From Acrasis kona (taxonomy: Eukaryota; Heterolobosea; Eutetramitea; Acrasida; Acrasidae), in NCBI GenBank assembly GCA_026419775.2, contig JAOPGA020001450.1, positions 1 through 32,362 of the forward strand: a stretch of 32,362 nucleotides of DNA, read 5' to 3'. Numbering within the stretch: position 1 is the stretch's first letter; the number at the start of each line of letters is the position of its first letter. The position numbers were made by a program, and so were the translations under genes. This document shows positions 1 through 9,164 of the stretch, in pieces. The notes under the pieces were generated by a model, which was not told the DNA's origin, made no database searches, and was given only the letters and a program-made list of their open reading frames with translations.

Positions 1-128
1 CTTCACAATCTGTTCTTGAGCCTGCCTCTCGCAAGAGCACACAGACACCGTTGAATTTACTGGGAGTGAGATCTTATACGGCTTCAGTGTCACCACCTAG
101 AGATGTTAAACCGCCAAAAGAAAATTAA
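1..128 (+). CDS. C-terminal end of an unidentified protein (5' part outside window)
   Basis: Reading from base 3, an open frame runs from the window edge to a TAA at 126-128 and gives 41 residues, rich in Ser, Pro, Thr and basic residues and ending PPKEN. It has no recognisable domain and looks like a disordered tail. I tried to splice it to the next ORF. All usable GT donors here have the wrong phase for the good-looking acceptor CTTCCAG at 176-182, so I treat it as a separate gene that ends here. It could be a chance open frame, because the sample is short. Confidence 0.35.
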   Translation, partial: SQSVLEPASRKSTQTPLNLLGVRSYTASVSPPRDVKPPKEN

Positions 129-187
129 ACGACAATTCACGTCGGTTTAATGTGCAACGTAGACACTTTAATAACCTTCCAGAGGAG

Positions 188-427
188 ATGAACCTCAACG
201 CATCATCCGTACAGAGGCCTGGCAAGATTGTATTTTTGTCTTATGAACAAACGGACCCAGAGAAAACATTTGTGCACAAGAGAAATCCTGTCGCGAATTA
301 TGGCAAGCCTATATCGAACGCACCTCTTACTCTGGATATTTCTGAAAATAAACGTAATGTAAATAATTCACCACAAAACAAGAAGAAACGGAATGTTTCG
401 CTCCTTTCAATGACAAAAGGTTCATGA
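188..427 (+). CDS. Small hypothetical protein, 79 aa
   Basis: The ATG at 188 opens 79 codons ending TGA at 425-427. The frame is open a little further upstream, but without an ATG. The product is polar and lysine/asparagine-rich, with a short hydrophobic patch (KIVFLSYEQ) and a basic C-terminal segment (NKKKRNVSLLSMTKGS). I do not recognise a family. A polyadenylation-type AATAAA follows about 10 nt after the stop. The gene is convergent with the small minus-strand gene ending at 474. A pyrimidine-CAG (176-182) lies just before the ATG, so it may be the last exon of a gene whose first exon I could not place. Confidence 0.4.
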   Translation: MNLNASSVQRPGKIVFLSYEQTDPEKTFVHKRNPVANYGKPISNAPLTLDISENKRNVNNSPQNKKKRNVSLLSMTKGS

Positions 428-473
428 ACCAAAAATAAAGAAATTGGAGTCTTTATTTTATTACATTGTTGCT

Positions 474-692
474 TTACATGTGTTTTGAGAATGCATCTTG
501 GAAGGCGTTGTTTGTGTTTGGTGATGGATGGTATACCCAATCTCCTTTGTCTTGCGATCCTCTTCTTACGTTAACATTTGCTAAAGGTTTGGTGTTTTGA
601 TGCTTCTCAAGTTCCTCCCTGATTTTTTCTGTTGAAACTGGCGTTGGTGTTTGCTCCTTGATGAGAACCCTTTCGACGTCTATTTTCTCCAT
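474..692 (-). CDS. Small hypothetical protein, 72 aa
   Basis: I chose the ATG at 692-690, the first in-frame ATG. The frame stays open about 70 nt further 5' but only with non-ATG codons. The product is hydrophilic: an acidic-basic helix-like N-terminus (EKIREELEKHQ), then VNVRRGSQDKGDWVYHPSP. No domain is recognised. An acceptor-like CTTTAG precedes the open frame near 762, so an upstream exon in the gap before cathepsin C (divergent, 881) is possible. The 3' end converges on the previous gene with 46 nt between stop codons, and both strands carry AATAAA-type signals there. Confidence 0.4.
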   Translation of the reverse strand: MEKIDVERVLIKEQTPTPVSTEKIREELEKHQNTKPLANVNVRRGSQDKGDWVYHPSPNTNNAFQDAFSKHM

Positions 693-829
693 AATTTTCT
701 TATTATAATTTGATAGGTTGACGGTTGACAGTACTGATTGACTGTCAGTTTTGTGACTCAACTAAAGGAATTCAGAAATTCCTAGGATTGTTACAACCAA
801 ATCTCCCTTTCCCGTTTATCTCCGGAGAG

Positions 830-836
830 TATAAAT
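830..836 (+). promoter_or_regulatory. TATA box of cathepsin C gene
   Basis: TATAAAT lies 45-51 nt upstream of the cathepsin C ATG. The same motif at nearly the same distance precedes the GH31 gene and the 22592-23899 gene. It is not evident upstream of most other genes in the window. Confidence 0.5.
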
Positions 837-880
837 TCGGTTGAGCAAAAGTTGATCAATTATACTAACACAAAAACATC

Positions 881-2284
881 ATGAAGACAATACTATTCGC
901 TGTCTTCTTCTTCGCACTTGCCCTCTCCGCATTTGCTGACTTACCAACTCACTGCGTCATTGATCAAGTTTTAGGAGAGTGGACCTTCTCTTTGACAAAG
1001 GATACATATGACAACACTGTTGTCAAAAAGTACCCCCTAGATTCCACACCAGAGTTCACAGAGACCCTTAAAGTTACACTTGCAGAGCCCGACGTCGCCA
1101 CTCTTGCTGACGGAACAAAAGGTAGATGGACCCTAATCTACGACGAAGGTTTTGATATCTTTGTTGGCAACAAGATTTACTTCGCATTCTTCAACTACAC
1201 CAAGTCCGGTTCAGTAGTTACAAGTCACTGCGACAGAACCTTCACTGGTTGGTACCACGACGACCAAGTTGGCGCCAAGAACTGGGGTGCTTTCAGAGGT
1301 GTCAAGTCCGGTGCAAACGGAATCACAACCTACGTTGAGGACATCAAGCCCAAGCAAACAAACGCAATCTTCAGAAACGACGTTGACTACATTAACAAGA
1401 TCAACAACATCCAATCCGAATGGACCGCTGCCTACCAACCCCAATTCGAAGGTATGCCACTAGAGAAGCTCATCCGCATGTCTGGAACCAAGACCGTTAC
1501 CCGCGAAAAGCGTCTTGCACACAAGGCCCACATGGACCGCATGCGCCCACACAGAGAATTAAGAAACACTGTTAGCGTCAGTGACTTCCCCAAGGAGTTT
1601 GACTGGAGAAATGTTTCTGGAGTTGATTATGTATCACCCGTCAGAGATCAAGCAAGCTGTGGTTCATGCTACATCTTCGCAGCAGCCGGTATGTTCGAAG
1701 CACGTACCCGCATCAAGTCCAAGCTACAAAAGAGAGACATTGTTTCCACCCAAGAGATCGTCTCATGCTCAGACTATTCACAAGGATGTGATGGAGGTTT
1801 CCCATACTTGGTAAGCAAGTACGCTGAAGATTTTGGAACTGTTCGTGAGGAATGCTACCCATACGAAGGATTCACTGGAAAGTGCAAAGCATCAAAGTGT
1901 CCATCCGAGAAGAGAGATTACCAAACCGAATACAAATACGTTGGAGATTACTACGGAGGATCCGACGAAGCAAGCATGATGAAGGACGTTTACGAAAATG
2001 GACCACAAGCCGTTGGTTTCGAAGTCTATCGTGATTTGATGAGTTACAGATCAGGTGTGTACAGCCACAAGAAGACTAACGAACTTGATGGAAGTCACCC
2101 ATGGGAAGAAACTAACCACGCCGTGTTGGTTGTTGGTTGGGGAGAGTTGAATGGTGTCAAGTACTGGGCAGTCAAGAACTCATGGAACCAAAGATGGGGT
2201 AACAAGGGTTACTTCTTCATCAAGAGAGGAACCGATGAGTGCGGAATTGAAAGTTTGGCAGTTTCAGCCGTACCAGTATTGTAA
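881..2284 (+). CDS. Cathepsin C / dipeptidyl peptidase I precursor (papain family C1A)
   Basis: A 467-aa lysosomal cysteine exopeptidase precursor that would remove dipeptides from protein N-termini. A signal peptide (about 1-19) ends FADLPTHC. Cleavage after Ala19 would leave Asp20 as the new N-terminus, matching the exclusion-domain Asp that gives DPP I its dipeptidyl specificity. The exclusion domain covers about 20-135 (LGEWTFSL, GWYHDD), then a propeptide, then the peptidase from about 236 (FPKEFDWRN). Catalytic residues are visible: Gln257, Cys263 (CGSCYIFA), His413 (NHAVLVVGWG) and Asn433 (VKNSW). Length fits the family (about 460). It has no intron, a TATA box upstream and AATAAA just after the stop. 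Codons favour C-ending forms, suggesting high expression, probably for digestion in food vacuoles or lysosomes. Confidence 0.95.
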   Translation: MKTILFAVFFFALALSAFADLPTHCVIDQVLGEWTFSLTKDTYDNTVVKKYPLDSTPEFTETLKVTLAEPDVATLADGTKGRWTLIYDEGFDIFVGNKIYFAFFNYTKSGSVVTSHCDRTFTGWYHDDQVGAKNWGAFRGVKSGANGITTYVEDIKPKQTNAIFRNDVDYINKINNIQSEWTAAYQPQFEGMPLEKLIRMSGTKTVTREKRLAHKAHMDRMRPHRELRNTVSVSDFPKEFDWRNVSGVDYVSPVRDQASCGSCYIFAAAGMFEARTRIKSKLQKRDIVSTQEIVSCSDYSQGCDGGFPYLVSKYAEDFGTVREECYPYEGFTGKCKASKCPSEKRDYQTEYKYVGDYYGGSDEASMMKDVYENGPQAVGFEVYRDLMSYRSGVYSHKKTNELDGSHPWEETNHAVLVVGWGELNGVKYWAVKNSWNQRWGNKGYFFIKRGTDECGIESLAVSAVPVL

Positions 2285-2727
2285 ATAATAAATACTTATC
2301 CTTTATTCAAAAAGAGTTTTCATTATTCACTTTGACAATGTTTATCTTGTGATGTCTTATTGCCATGACTTGCAGTGATGTCTTCAGATGAAATGAAAAA
2401 ATCACAATCTTTGTTGTAATTGTATTACAATCTAATTAAAATCAAATTTTGATGGTTTTGAAGTGGAGCTAAAGTCAATATTTCAGTGATTAAAAGTCCT
2501 AAATAATAAGGGGAGGTGTAGACATGTATCTTTTGTCAACAGGTTGGGCTTTGAAATCTCCGACCTGAGCGGCTCTATAACTCCAAAATACTGGAAATAT
2601 ATAGGAGTAATGAATGGACAGGTAAGTGAAATTGTTATTATTAACCCGGAGTTCCATTGTCACAAATGAAGAGTGATCTATTTAAGGAGGATAAAGATTC
2701 CTGGCATGTTTCCGTTCTTTTGAAAAT
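2285..2727 (+). other. Intergenic, no supported gene
   Basis: It begins with AATAAA-type 3' processing sequence for cathepsin C. Around 2610-2627 a short ATG reading frame runs into a consensus-looking donor (CAG/GTAAGT at 2622), which may mark a 5' exon of the following gene. No acceptor of the right phase and normal intron size (34-43 nt) links it to the ATG at 2728. Nothing else is recognisable. Confidence 0.4.
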
Positions 2728-3189
2728 ATGCAAATACCTACAACACTGGTGAAAATTGAAAATAGAGATGGTCACCTTTGTGCGTGGCCAGACGGGAGTG
2801 TCAGTTTGGAGAAGGACATTACGAACAAACACTTTTATTGGTTTATGGAGAGATTTGATACTGGTTTTCATGTGTTTCGCTCACAGTTTGGTAGATACCT
2901 GCAAATCATTGGTGATGAAGTAAATGCGAATTTTACACCGGACTCACAATCTTTCACAAACATGTTCTACATTATATATACAACGATACAAGGGAACCAG
3001 GTGCACATTCGATCGATATATAATACTTACCTATCCATCAGAAACTTTATCCCTACTAGCTCAAATTGTGTGGTTGGAGGCCAGGATGAAGTTTTTTATT
3101 TGGTTCGTGTTGAGGATTCAGAGAACAAGGATCGTGAGTGCACAGTGAGTGAAGAGGAGCTCAACTTTGATCAATCATTCTTATCGTAG
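2728..3189 (+). CDS. Beta-trefoil (fascin-like) small protein, 153 aa
   Basis: The intronless ORF starts at ATG 2728. Three related strand pairs are visible: IENRDGHLCAWPDGSVSL (about 10-27), FRSQFGRYLQIIGDEV (about 50-65) and IRSIYNTYLSIRNF (about 95-108). Each has the aromatic/Gly-x-Leu spacing typical of beta-trefoil domains of the fascin/FRG1/actin-crosslinking type. The protein is a single trefoil with a short acidic tail, no signal peptide and no membrane segment. Function is unknown; single-domain relatives bind actin or carbohydrates, but I see no diagnostic binding residues. AATAAA at about 3261 fits a 3' end. The fold call is an inference from pattern; the family is not certain. Confidence 0.55.
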   Translation: MQIPTTLVKIENRDGHLCAWPDGSVSLEKDITNKHFYWFMERFDTGFHVFRSQFGRYLQIIGDEVNANFTPDSQSFTNMFYIIYTTIQGNQVHIRSIYNTYLSIRNFIPTSSNCVVGGQDEVFYLVRVEDSENKDRECTVSEEELNFDQSFLS

Positions 3190-4356
3190 CACGGAACATT
3201 TAAAGTGATACAGGAATCAGCAGACTTAGTAGTGTGGGACGAAAAAATGTATTGGCATCAATAAACAGTCTTTAATTAACGTCACATAAAAAGGAGATGA
3301 AGATGTGTTCTGCTGGATAAAGCAACGAAACTAACTAACACACTACAGGTGGAAAAACTAGTCGTTAAAACGACCTGCCGCGGGATTTCCATAAGAAGAT
3401 AACGGGCTTAAAATAAAATTTCACGAGATACTTTCCCAAATCAAATGCCAAATTGCTTGTTGCAACGACTTGCATGCTGCTCTACTAATCGATTAGAGTT
3501 CATCCTCTTAGATGGGCCATATCTACCAACGCATACCATTTTGTGCAAAACCATACGACCACCTATAAAACGTGTGGTTCTTTATATTTGAAATACGTTG
3601 TGTGGTTAGTAAGTTAGTTATGTACAGGCGATTAAAGTGCGTTCTTGAGGTATTGATTGAACATGAAGCTTTGCGTTTCCTGTTTTCACACCTATAGTGA
3701 CAGGCGTATTTGAGCTCTCATTGTTTGTTTCAATGTGACCTTTAGGGCCTCGTTATATATACAATTAGTAGTAGTTATTGAGAACTTTATTACATTCTAC
3801 ATTAAACAATTACCAACATTAAATGGGTTTACACTTTATCATTTTTTCACATGCATTTCTTAGCACGAAATACTTTGTGTAATATCAAAATAAAATTACC
3901 GACATCGTTCAATTGCATGAATATACACATAATTTAACCTTGTTGATATTTGTAACTATACTATCTTCACCCTTCAACATTCTCATTACGGCATTATTTG
4001 TAAATCGAGTTTTTGTCTTTCAGCAATTCTTCTGTGGTTTTTTGAGAAGGTTTTTAAAATAAAACTGCCGAACCGTTCTAAAGGGATCTACCCTCTCTAG
4101 TTTTCTGAAAAATAACGTTCCGGTTGCTCCTTTCGCTCAAATTGGCCAATTATATTAACCACACTGAGAGATTTGTGCGAGATGTCATTATGCGTCGCCA
4201 TTAGAAAACTTGCATAAGTTAAGTCCAGCGTTTGAGGATCGTCTTAATGCATCAAAGACTCAGGGTGATGCTATCAAATTACCAAAGCTATTTTTTTGTA
4301 ATCAATAACTTACAAGTTGTGTTCAACCAATGTTCAACTAATTCCACGACCACAAA
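3190..4356. other. Large gene-free region (1.17 kb)
   Basis: By far the longest stretch without a coding frame in an otherwise packed window. It holds the probable 3' end of the beta-trefoil gene, a 9-bp inverted repeat (3549-3557 with 3571-3579, loop containing TATAAAA), a nearby repeated GTGTGGTT, and the promoter side of the TFIP11 gene. I looked for 5S, U1, U2, U4, U5, U6 and SRP signatures and for tRNA arms and found none convincing. A divergent non-coding RNA remains possible. Confidence 0.4.
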
Positions 4357-6819
4357 ATGGACTCTGACGATGAGTTTGTCCCGCACAATCTAAGAAGACA
4401 CAAAAAACAAACAAAAGAATCCAAAATATATGGAGATGACGATATACCCTCAAAAACCACCAGTTCAGGTTTAGCGTATAGACCAGTACAATTTGTATCT
4501 AGCGGGAAGGCAATCTTAAGCGATGGCGTCAAACCCGTAGCTGCGACATCAAAATCTGAGGAAGAACTTGATTACACGGATGAACAAGTATTAAAAATGA
4601 TGCAAAGTGATGTAAGTGTGACGGAATCCGAGATAGCCGACGACGATAACGACACCGTCATGTCCAACAATGATTTCCGCAACATTTTAAACAAGGATGC
4701 CAACAAGGATGCCAACAAGGACCCCAACAAGCCAAAGTCATTTACAGTCATAGAAGCCAAACCAAAAAAGCCAAAACCAACTACAACAAGCACACAACCA
4801 TCACACAAACCAGATGATGACCATGCATCATTCCTGTCCACCTCCTCCGTTGGCAACAAGGTTCTAAACATGATGGCAAAGATGGGTTACAAGCAAAATA
4901 AAGGTTTAGGATCCAAGCTAGATGGTATCGTGAATCCCATCAAGGTCATCCAGACATCAAAAAATCAAGCGATCATCGTAAGTGATGATCATGTACAAAA
5001 AACAAGAGTACAAGGATCAAAAGTCAACAAGTCCTCTTTAGAGCAATCAAAGTCCGATGATCAAGATCATGATGATGGAATCAGACATTGGCGCAAAGGA
5101 AGGTCCACCACACAACGCATCAAGTACAAAACAGCAGCCGACATTACAAAACCATCCCAACCAAATCTCTCATATCAGGTCATTGACATGACTGGTCCAA
5201 AAGGAACATCAAAAGCCATGACCACCTCCAAAGTACTTCCAGAGCTACAATACAATATACATCAATTAGTATTCATGACAGAAGGAGCCATCAAGGAGAC
5301 TGACGAAAGAGTCAAATCAGAGGGCGACGCATTCGCCAAACTTGAAAAACAACAAATCATTTCAGAAAATACCATCAAAAGCGAAACCGAAAAATTACAA
5401 AACTTGAAACAAGTTCAACAAATCATTCAAAAATGTAGAGATCGCTACAAGTCACATAGCATAGAGTTAGAAACCATTCATGAAGTATTCAGCACTTTGA
5501 AACACAAGTACGCATCATTGTGGATTCCATGCCAATTGGATCAATTCGCAATGGCCATCGGTGGACCCAAACTTTTTGAATTAATCAATGATTGGGATGG
5601 ATCGGATCCACTCATCAGCACATTAACAAGATGGAGAAATTTAACAAGAACTTTGAAACCCATTACCAAACGTCAAGAAGAGATTAAAACAAACATTTTG
5701 GAAAGTCATGATGATGATGAAGTCAATCAAATCATTTACATTGATTCGGAAGCATACCTGATACTAATGCATCACATGATGAACACGCTCAGACCTCAAC
5801 TTTTAATGTGGGATCCACTCACATCGGGTCATGATCACATATTGGACAAGATTGAAAAATTACATCAGGTCATGCCCAAAGATGAAATGGATTCGCTCAT
5901 CGCAAGAACGATCATTCCCAGAATGTGCGAATCGTTACAAAACACAACATCGTTAAAATTAATCAACGCAATGCATCAATGGATCCATCCATGGCTACCT
6001 TACATCAAGTCAACCACCGCATCAACATTAGGATTATACGATTTAATCAAACAATTCATTTCCAGAGGACTATCACATTGGGATCCATTACAACCACAAG
6101 AAAACGAAATGGCCATTTCTACCATTCTACATTGGACCGATCTCATCGACATGTCGACATTGATCATTCCCATCAACATTGTTCCCAAATTAATTTACAT
6201 TTTGAAAGAATGTTTCCACGTGGATCCGAGCGATCAAGATTTAAATCCACTAATGGCCGTCGTGAAATGGACGAAAGTAATTGGTGTGAAATCAATGTGT
6301 AAGTTATTACAAAAACACATGTTTGTGAAATGGATTCGGACACTATATGAGTGGTTGACCCAAATTGATTTTGATTACGAACAGGTCATGAAATGGTATT
6401 ACGGATGGAAGAATTTATTACCTCCCGAATTATCCAATCATAAAATCATCAAGAATGTGTGGAAGAAGGGTTTGGATATGATGCATCAGGCTGCTAATGG
6501 ACAAGTCATCACTTTGGGTCATGTCGTTGATGTTGATGATGATGATGATGATCATGTTGTGAATCGTCGTGATGCCAAGATTGTAGCGAACGAACCAAAG
6601 GCTTCCTTCAAGGATTTGATTGCAGATTATGCGGCTCAGATGGATTTGATTTTCTTGCCTAAAGGTAATCAAATGGCCCATGGGAAACAATTGTATGATT
6701 TTGGCGGCGTGACCACATTTATTGATAATGATGTGTTGTTCGTGAAGGATGGTGCGAGTGGTTTGTGGAAACCTGTTTCTCTGGACGAGATGATGGCGTT
6801 GCAAAGTAATGTAAAATAA
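4357..6819 (+). CDS. TFIP11/Ntr1-type G-patch splicing factor
   Basis: An 820-aa intronless homologue of tuftelin-interacting protein 11 (yeast Ntr1/Spp382). In known systems this protein recruits and activates the DEAH helicase Prp43/DHX15 to take apart the intron-lariat spliceosome. The G-patch lies at about 165-205 (KMGYKQNKGLGSKLDGI). An acidic/basic disordered N-terminus precedes it, with the family motif around VQFVSSG (45-50). A coiled coil at about 300-345 leads into the GCFC-type helical domain (about 350-750) with the hallmark WDP...IIPRM...WIHPWLPYI. There are small in-frame repeats: three near-identical 12-nt units encoding NKDA near 4690-4730, and a GAT run encoding VDVDDDDDDH near 6530-6552. 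The C-terminal SGLWKPVSLDEMM is also family-like. Confidence 0.93.
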   Translation: MDSDDEFVPHNLRRHKKQTKESKIYGDDDIPSKTTSSGLAYRPVQFVSSGKAILSDGVKPVAATSKSEEELDYTDEQVLKMMQSDVSVTESEIADDDNDTVMSNNDFRNILNKDANKDANKDPNKPKSFTVIEAKPKKPKPTTTSTQPSHKPDDDHASFLSTSSVGNKVLNMMAKMGYKQNKGLGSKLDGIVNPIKVIQTSKNQAIIVSDDHVQKTRVQGSKVNKSSLEQSKSDDQDHDDGIRHWRKGRSTTQRIKYKTAADITKPSQPNLSYQVIDMTGPKGTSKAMTTSKVLPELQYNIHQLVFMTEGAIKETDERVKSEGDAFAKLEKQQIISENTIKSETEKLQNLKQVQQIIQKCRDRYKSHSIELETIHEVFSTLKHKYASLWIPCQLDQFAMAIGGPKLFELINDWDGSDPLISTLTRWRNLTRTLKPITKRQEEIKTNILESHDDDEVNQIIYIDSEAYLILMHHMMNTLRPQLLMWDPLTSGHDHILDKIEKLHQVMPKDEMDSLIARTIIPRMCESLQNTTSLKLINAMHQWIHPWLPYIKSTTASTLGLYDLIKQFISRGLSHWDPLQPQENEMAISTILHWTDLIDMSTLIIPINIVPKLIYILKECFHVDPSDQDLNPLMAVVKWTKVIGVKSMCKLLQKHMFVKWIRTLYEWLTQIDFDYEQVMKWYYGWKNLLPPELSNHKIIKNVWKKGLDMMHQAANGQVITLGHVVDVDDDDDDHVVNRRDAKIVANEPKASFKDLIADYAAQMDLIFLPKGNQMAHGKQLYDFGGVTTFIDNDVLFVKDGASGLWKPVSLDEMMALQSNVK

Positions 6820-6921
6820 AATATTTTTGAAAGTTGGTTTTATTTTTAGAATGTTAAAAATGAGCGGGAATGGTTTTGGTGCGCACAACGATTATTCCGA
6901 AAATTTGAATCGGGTGGAATC

Positions 6922-7749
6922 ATGTCGGGAATGCCTCTGACCGCCGTGGTTATGCCCACTATTGTGCCGAGTATTGTGGAATGTAACTCGGAGGTTGAGA
7001 AGAAACCTGACAAAGCACGTCATGTTCATAAAAAGAAAAGAGAACAGGGATGTTGCTTCTGCCAATTGGTCATGAACCCAAAGTCGGACGACCCCGACGA
7101 ACATTACGTTGCCAGTAATATCGAACAAGTAGCAAATGTTGCAACCCACCTCATCGCAACCGTTGTGGCCGTTGCGGCTCTTTGGTATTCAATTGTAACG
7201 GAATGCGATGACACTTTGGAGATTGTGGCCGCTTGTGTGTTTGGTTTGGGACTCACCATTTGCTTTGGTGTGTCCACTATGTACCATCTTTCCAGCCTGC
7301 TGTTCAATCACTGGACACCACTGCTGCTAAGCCTTGATTTAAGTGGTATCTTCTTGCTTATATCTGCAGCGTATACACCTTGGATGATTATCACGCTGTC
7401 CGAAACAATAGAAGGTAACATTATTTGTTTCGTCATTTGGGCATTAGGAATTTTTGGAATAGTCAAGACCTTTGGGAAATTCTTGCCATCCATCACCGCC
7501 ATAAACATTTACATGGCAATGTCCTTCATGTCAGTATTTGCATTGAATCCTCTCTCGAGAGTCATGGAGATGCAGTGCGTGTACATTATTGTGATGGGAA
7601 TAGCGTTCGTCGGTATAGGCTTCATATTCTTCACGCAAGATGGGAGGGTTCCATTTGCCCATGCAATATTCCACACATTTGTAGCGGTTGGAATGCTTGG
7701 GCATTATTATGCTGTTCACAATTATATTCTTTCAATAAAAAGAGGATGA
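6922..7749 (+). CDS. PAQR/hemolysin III-family membrane protein, MMD (PAQR10/11)-like
   Basis: A 275-aa polytopic membrane protein with about seven hydrophobic segments from residue 75. It carries the PAQR zinc-site pattern: S118-x3-H122 (STMYH), D139 in SLDLSGIFLL, and H247-x3-H251 in PFAHAIFHTFVA. The PFAHAI-H...HYYA ending and the ANVATH motif (71-76) are closest to monocyte-to-macrophage differentiation factor proteins rather than adiponectin receptors. The cytosolic N-terminus (1-60) is basic and cysteine-rich (GCCFC). Family members act in Golgi/lysosomal membranes or as ceramidase-like hydrolases; the activity here is unproven. The ATG is the first in frame. A 29-codon upstream reading frame (6851-6937, other frame) overlaps this start and may dampen translation. 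Confidence 0.88.
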   Translation: MSGMPLTAVVMPTIVPSIVECNSEVEKKPDKARHVHKKKREQGCCFCQLVMNPKSDDPDEHYVASNIEQVANVATHLIATVVAVAALWYSIVTECDDTLEIVAACVFGLGLTICFGVSTMYHLSSLLFNHWTPLLLSLDLSGIFLLISAAYTPWMIITLSETIEGNIICFVIWALGIFGIVKTFGKFLPSITAINIYMAMSFMSVFALNPLSRVMEMQCVYIIVMGIAFVGIGFIFFTQDGRVPFAHAIFHTFVAVGMLGHYYAVHNYILSIKRG

Positions 7750-7789
7750 TTTTATATTTGTTGTAATTTTGTCAACTAAAAATTCAGAA

Positions 7790-8476
7790 ATGTCTCTACT
7801 AAATGATGAGTATGAGGAAGTATTGTGTCAAATAAAGGAGTGCCACGTATTCCGTATCCCCCCAAGACAAACTGCAGAGGGTTACAAGGCAGAAAGTTGG
7901 ACTGACCACCATTTATGGACTGGAAAGTGCAAAGTGGTTGCACGCGGTGAGAAGTGCGAAGTAAGATTGGAAGAGGCGAATTCGGGGAAAATATTTGCAG
8001 TATGCCCCATCAATACCAAGGGTGGGCCACAGGCTGTAGAGAAGGTGACTGACTCCTCAAGGTACTTTGTTTTGCGTATCGAGGATCCTGTTACCAAGAA
8101 GCACGCTTTCATCGGTATTGGTTTCGCCGAGAGAGGAGATGCATTCGACTTTAATGTTGCACTCCAAGATCACCAAAAACAGGTCACTCGTGCTCACCAA
8201 CCAATAGAGCAGAGCAACGAGCCAGCAAAAGATTACAGCCTGGGAGACGAAAAAATTTCGGTGAAGATCAACGTCAAGACCAAGGGAAAGGTATCATCCT
8301 CGACTGGCTCCTCTCAAACTTCAGGATTCGGAGATAACCAATCTGGAGGCGGATTCGCATCATTCTTACCGGCGCCACCAACAGCTACTAACAGGAGAGT
8401 TCCACTCGGAAACCAACCTCAACAACAATCAAGCAAGCCCACAAACAATGGTTTTTCAGATGACTTCCAGTTTTAA
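7790..8476 (+). CDS. NECAP, clathrin-coat/AP-2-associated PHear-domain protein
   Basis: 228 aa. The PHear domain spans about 1-150, beginning MSLLNDEYEEVLCQIKE and showing the hallmarks YKAESW, LWTGKCKVV, SSRYFVLRIED and GFAERGDAFDFNVALQDH. NECAP binds AP-2 at clathrin-coated pits and regulates adaptor activity. The Gly/Ser/Gln-rich tail ends SDDFQF, in place of the WxxF motif of animal NECAPs. The frame is open 7 codons further 5', but ATG 7790 is the first methionine and gives the normal family N-terminus. Only 40 bp separate it from the PAQR stop, an extremely short tandem gap that includes a CAG just before the ATG. Confidence 0.93.
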   Translation: MSLLNDEYEEVLCQIKECHVFRIPPRQTAEGYKAESWTDHHLWTGKCKVVARGEKCEVRLEEANSGKIFAVCPINTKGGPQAVEKVTDSSRYFVLRIEDPVTKKHAFIGIGFAERGDAFDFNVALQDHQKQVTRAHQPIEQSNEPAKDYSLGDEKISVKINVKTKGKVSSSTGSSQTSGFGDNQSGGGFASFLPAPPTATNRRVPLGNQPQQQSSKPTNNGFSDDFQF

Positions 8477-8488
8477 TAATGTATTATT

Positions 8489-8770
8489 TTATAAATCGGC
8501 CATTTCTTTGGCTTTTTGTTCAGATCTTTCTCTTAAACATTTCAAGTACCGTGCAATCATACAAACAGTGTTATTTTGTGCTCCGTCTCTGGCCATAATG
8601 TGGAGCTCCATAGTTCCGTATGCCACCGCAACATTACTTCCGATAAACTGCAAAAGGTACATACGGCTACCTCTCAACTTTGCTTCTTCATTTTTTGTGT
8701 ACTCTATGAGAGAAGTTAATCTACTAATAACTGGTTTGTTGTTTAAGAGTTTTTTTAGGAGGCCCAGCAT
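8489..8770 (-). CDS. Small hypothetical protein, 93 aa
   Basis: The first in-frame ATG is at 8770-8768 (MLGLLKKLLNN). The protein is predominantly helical: a basic amphipathic N-terminus, a semi-hydrophobic centre (MYLLQFIGSNVAVAYGTM) and a charged C-terminal helix (YLKCLRERSEQKAKEM). No signal peptide or known domain is recognised. The basic amphipathic start could suit mitochondrial targeting, but this is speculation. It converges on NECAP with only 12 bp between the two stop codons, so mRNA 3' ends must overlap. Coding status rests on length and placement in a compact genome. Confidence 0.5.
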   Translation of the reverse strand: MLGLLKKLLNNKPVISRLTSLIEYTKNEEAKLRGSRMYLLQFIGSNVAVAYGTMELHIMARDGAQNNTVCMIARYLKCLRERSEQKAKEMADL

Positions 8771-9164
8771 GTTCACAAGCCTTTGTAAAAAATAGTTTTT
8801 GGTTTGCCCAAGTCACCATGACAAGGTACAGTGCTGAAGGCTTCATTCAATGCGCTCTGTTAATCTTGGACTTGTAGCTACATGCTAATGGTATATAAGA
8901 CAACAAGGAGAATCAGTGCGATTGTCCGGGTGAGTTCAAATGGTTGTTCAAAATGAAAAAATACAATTGAAAACCTTTGCGGGCTTCCGAGCCGCTCTAA
9001 TGGAAGTTATGCCGTCGTGAACCAGAATTGTGGGCTTCCTATCTTGTCAAATACAATCGTGATAATGCAAACAATGGAGCAAATAAAAGCGAGAGCATGA
9101 ATATTTATAAACAATTGATTGATTTCTAAAAGTTCATCTTGTTGACGTTTATTTTTATGCGGAG
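8771..9164. other. Intergenic; possible structured RNA segment, unassigned
   Basis: No coding frame. A TATATAAG sequence near 8891 is followed by a GC-richer stretch (about 8905-9045). That stretch contains a small hairpin around 8983-8994 (GGCT/AGCC with a TCCG loop) and a second GGGCTTCC copy at about 9030. It may be promoter sequence or a small RNA gene. It fits no snRNA, snoRNA or tRNA pattern that I could verify. Confidence 0.25.

Noticed and set aside
3-427. Splicing of the 3-128 frame to the 188-427 frame as one gene
   Set aside because: All GT donors in the first frame have the wrong phase for the available acceptors, and the intron size would not match the 34-43 nt seen elsewhere.
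2610-2727. Upstream exon of the beta-trefoil gene ending at the strong donor GTAAGT (2622)
   Set aside because: No acceptor gives the right phase; the alternative donor that does fit phase (2651) and its acceptor (ATAAAG) are both poor.
3667-3720. U4 snRNA-like start (AGCTTTGCG)
   Set aside because: Only nine bases agree; the following sequence lacks the U4 stem, kink-turn and Sm site.
4572-6888. Long antisense ORFs over TFIP11
   Set aside because: They mirror codon bias of the sense gene and encode no recognisable protein.
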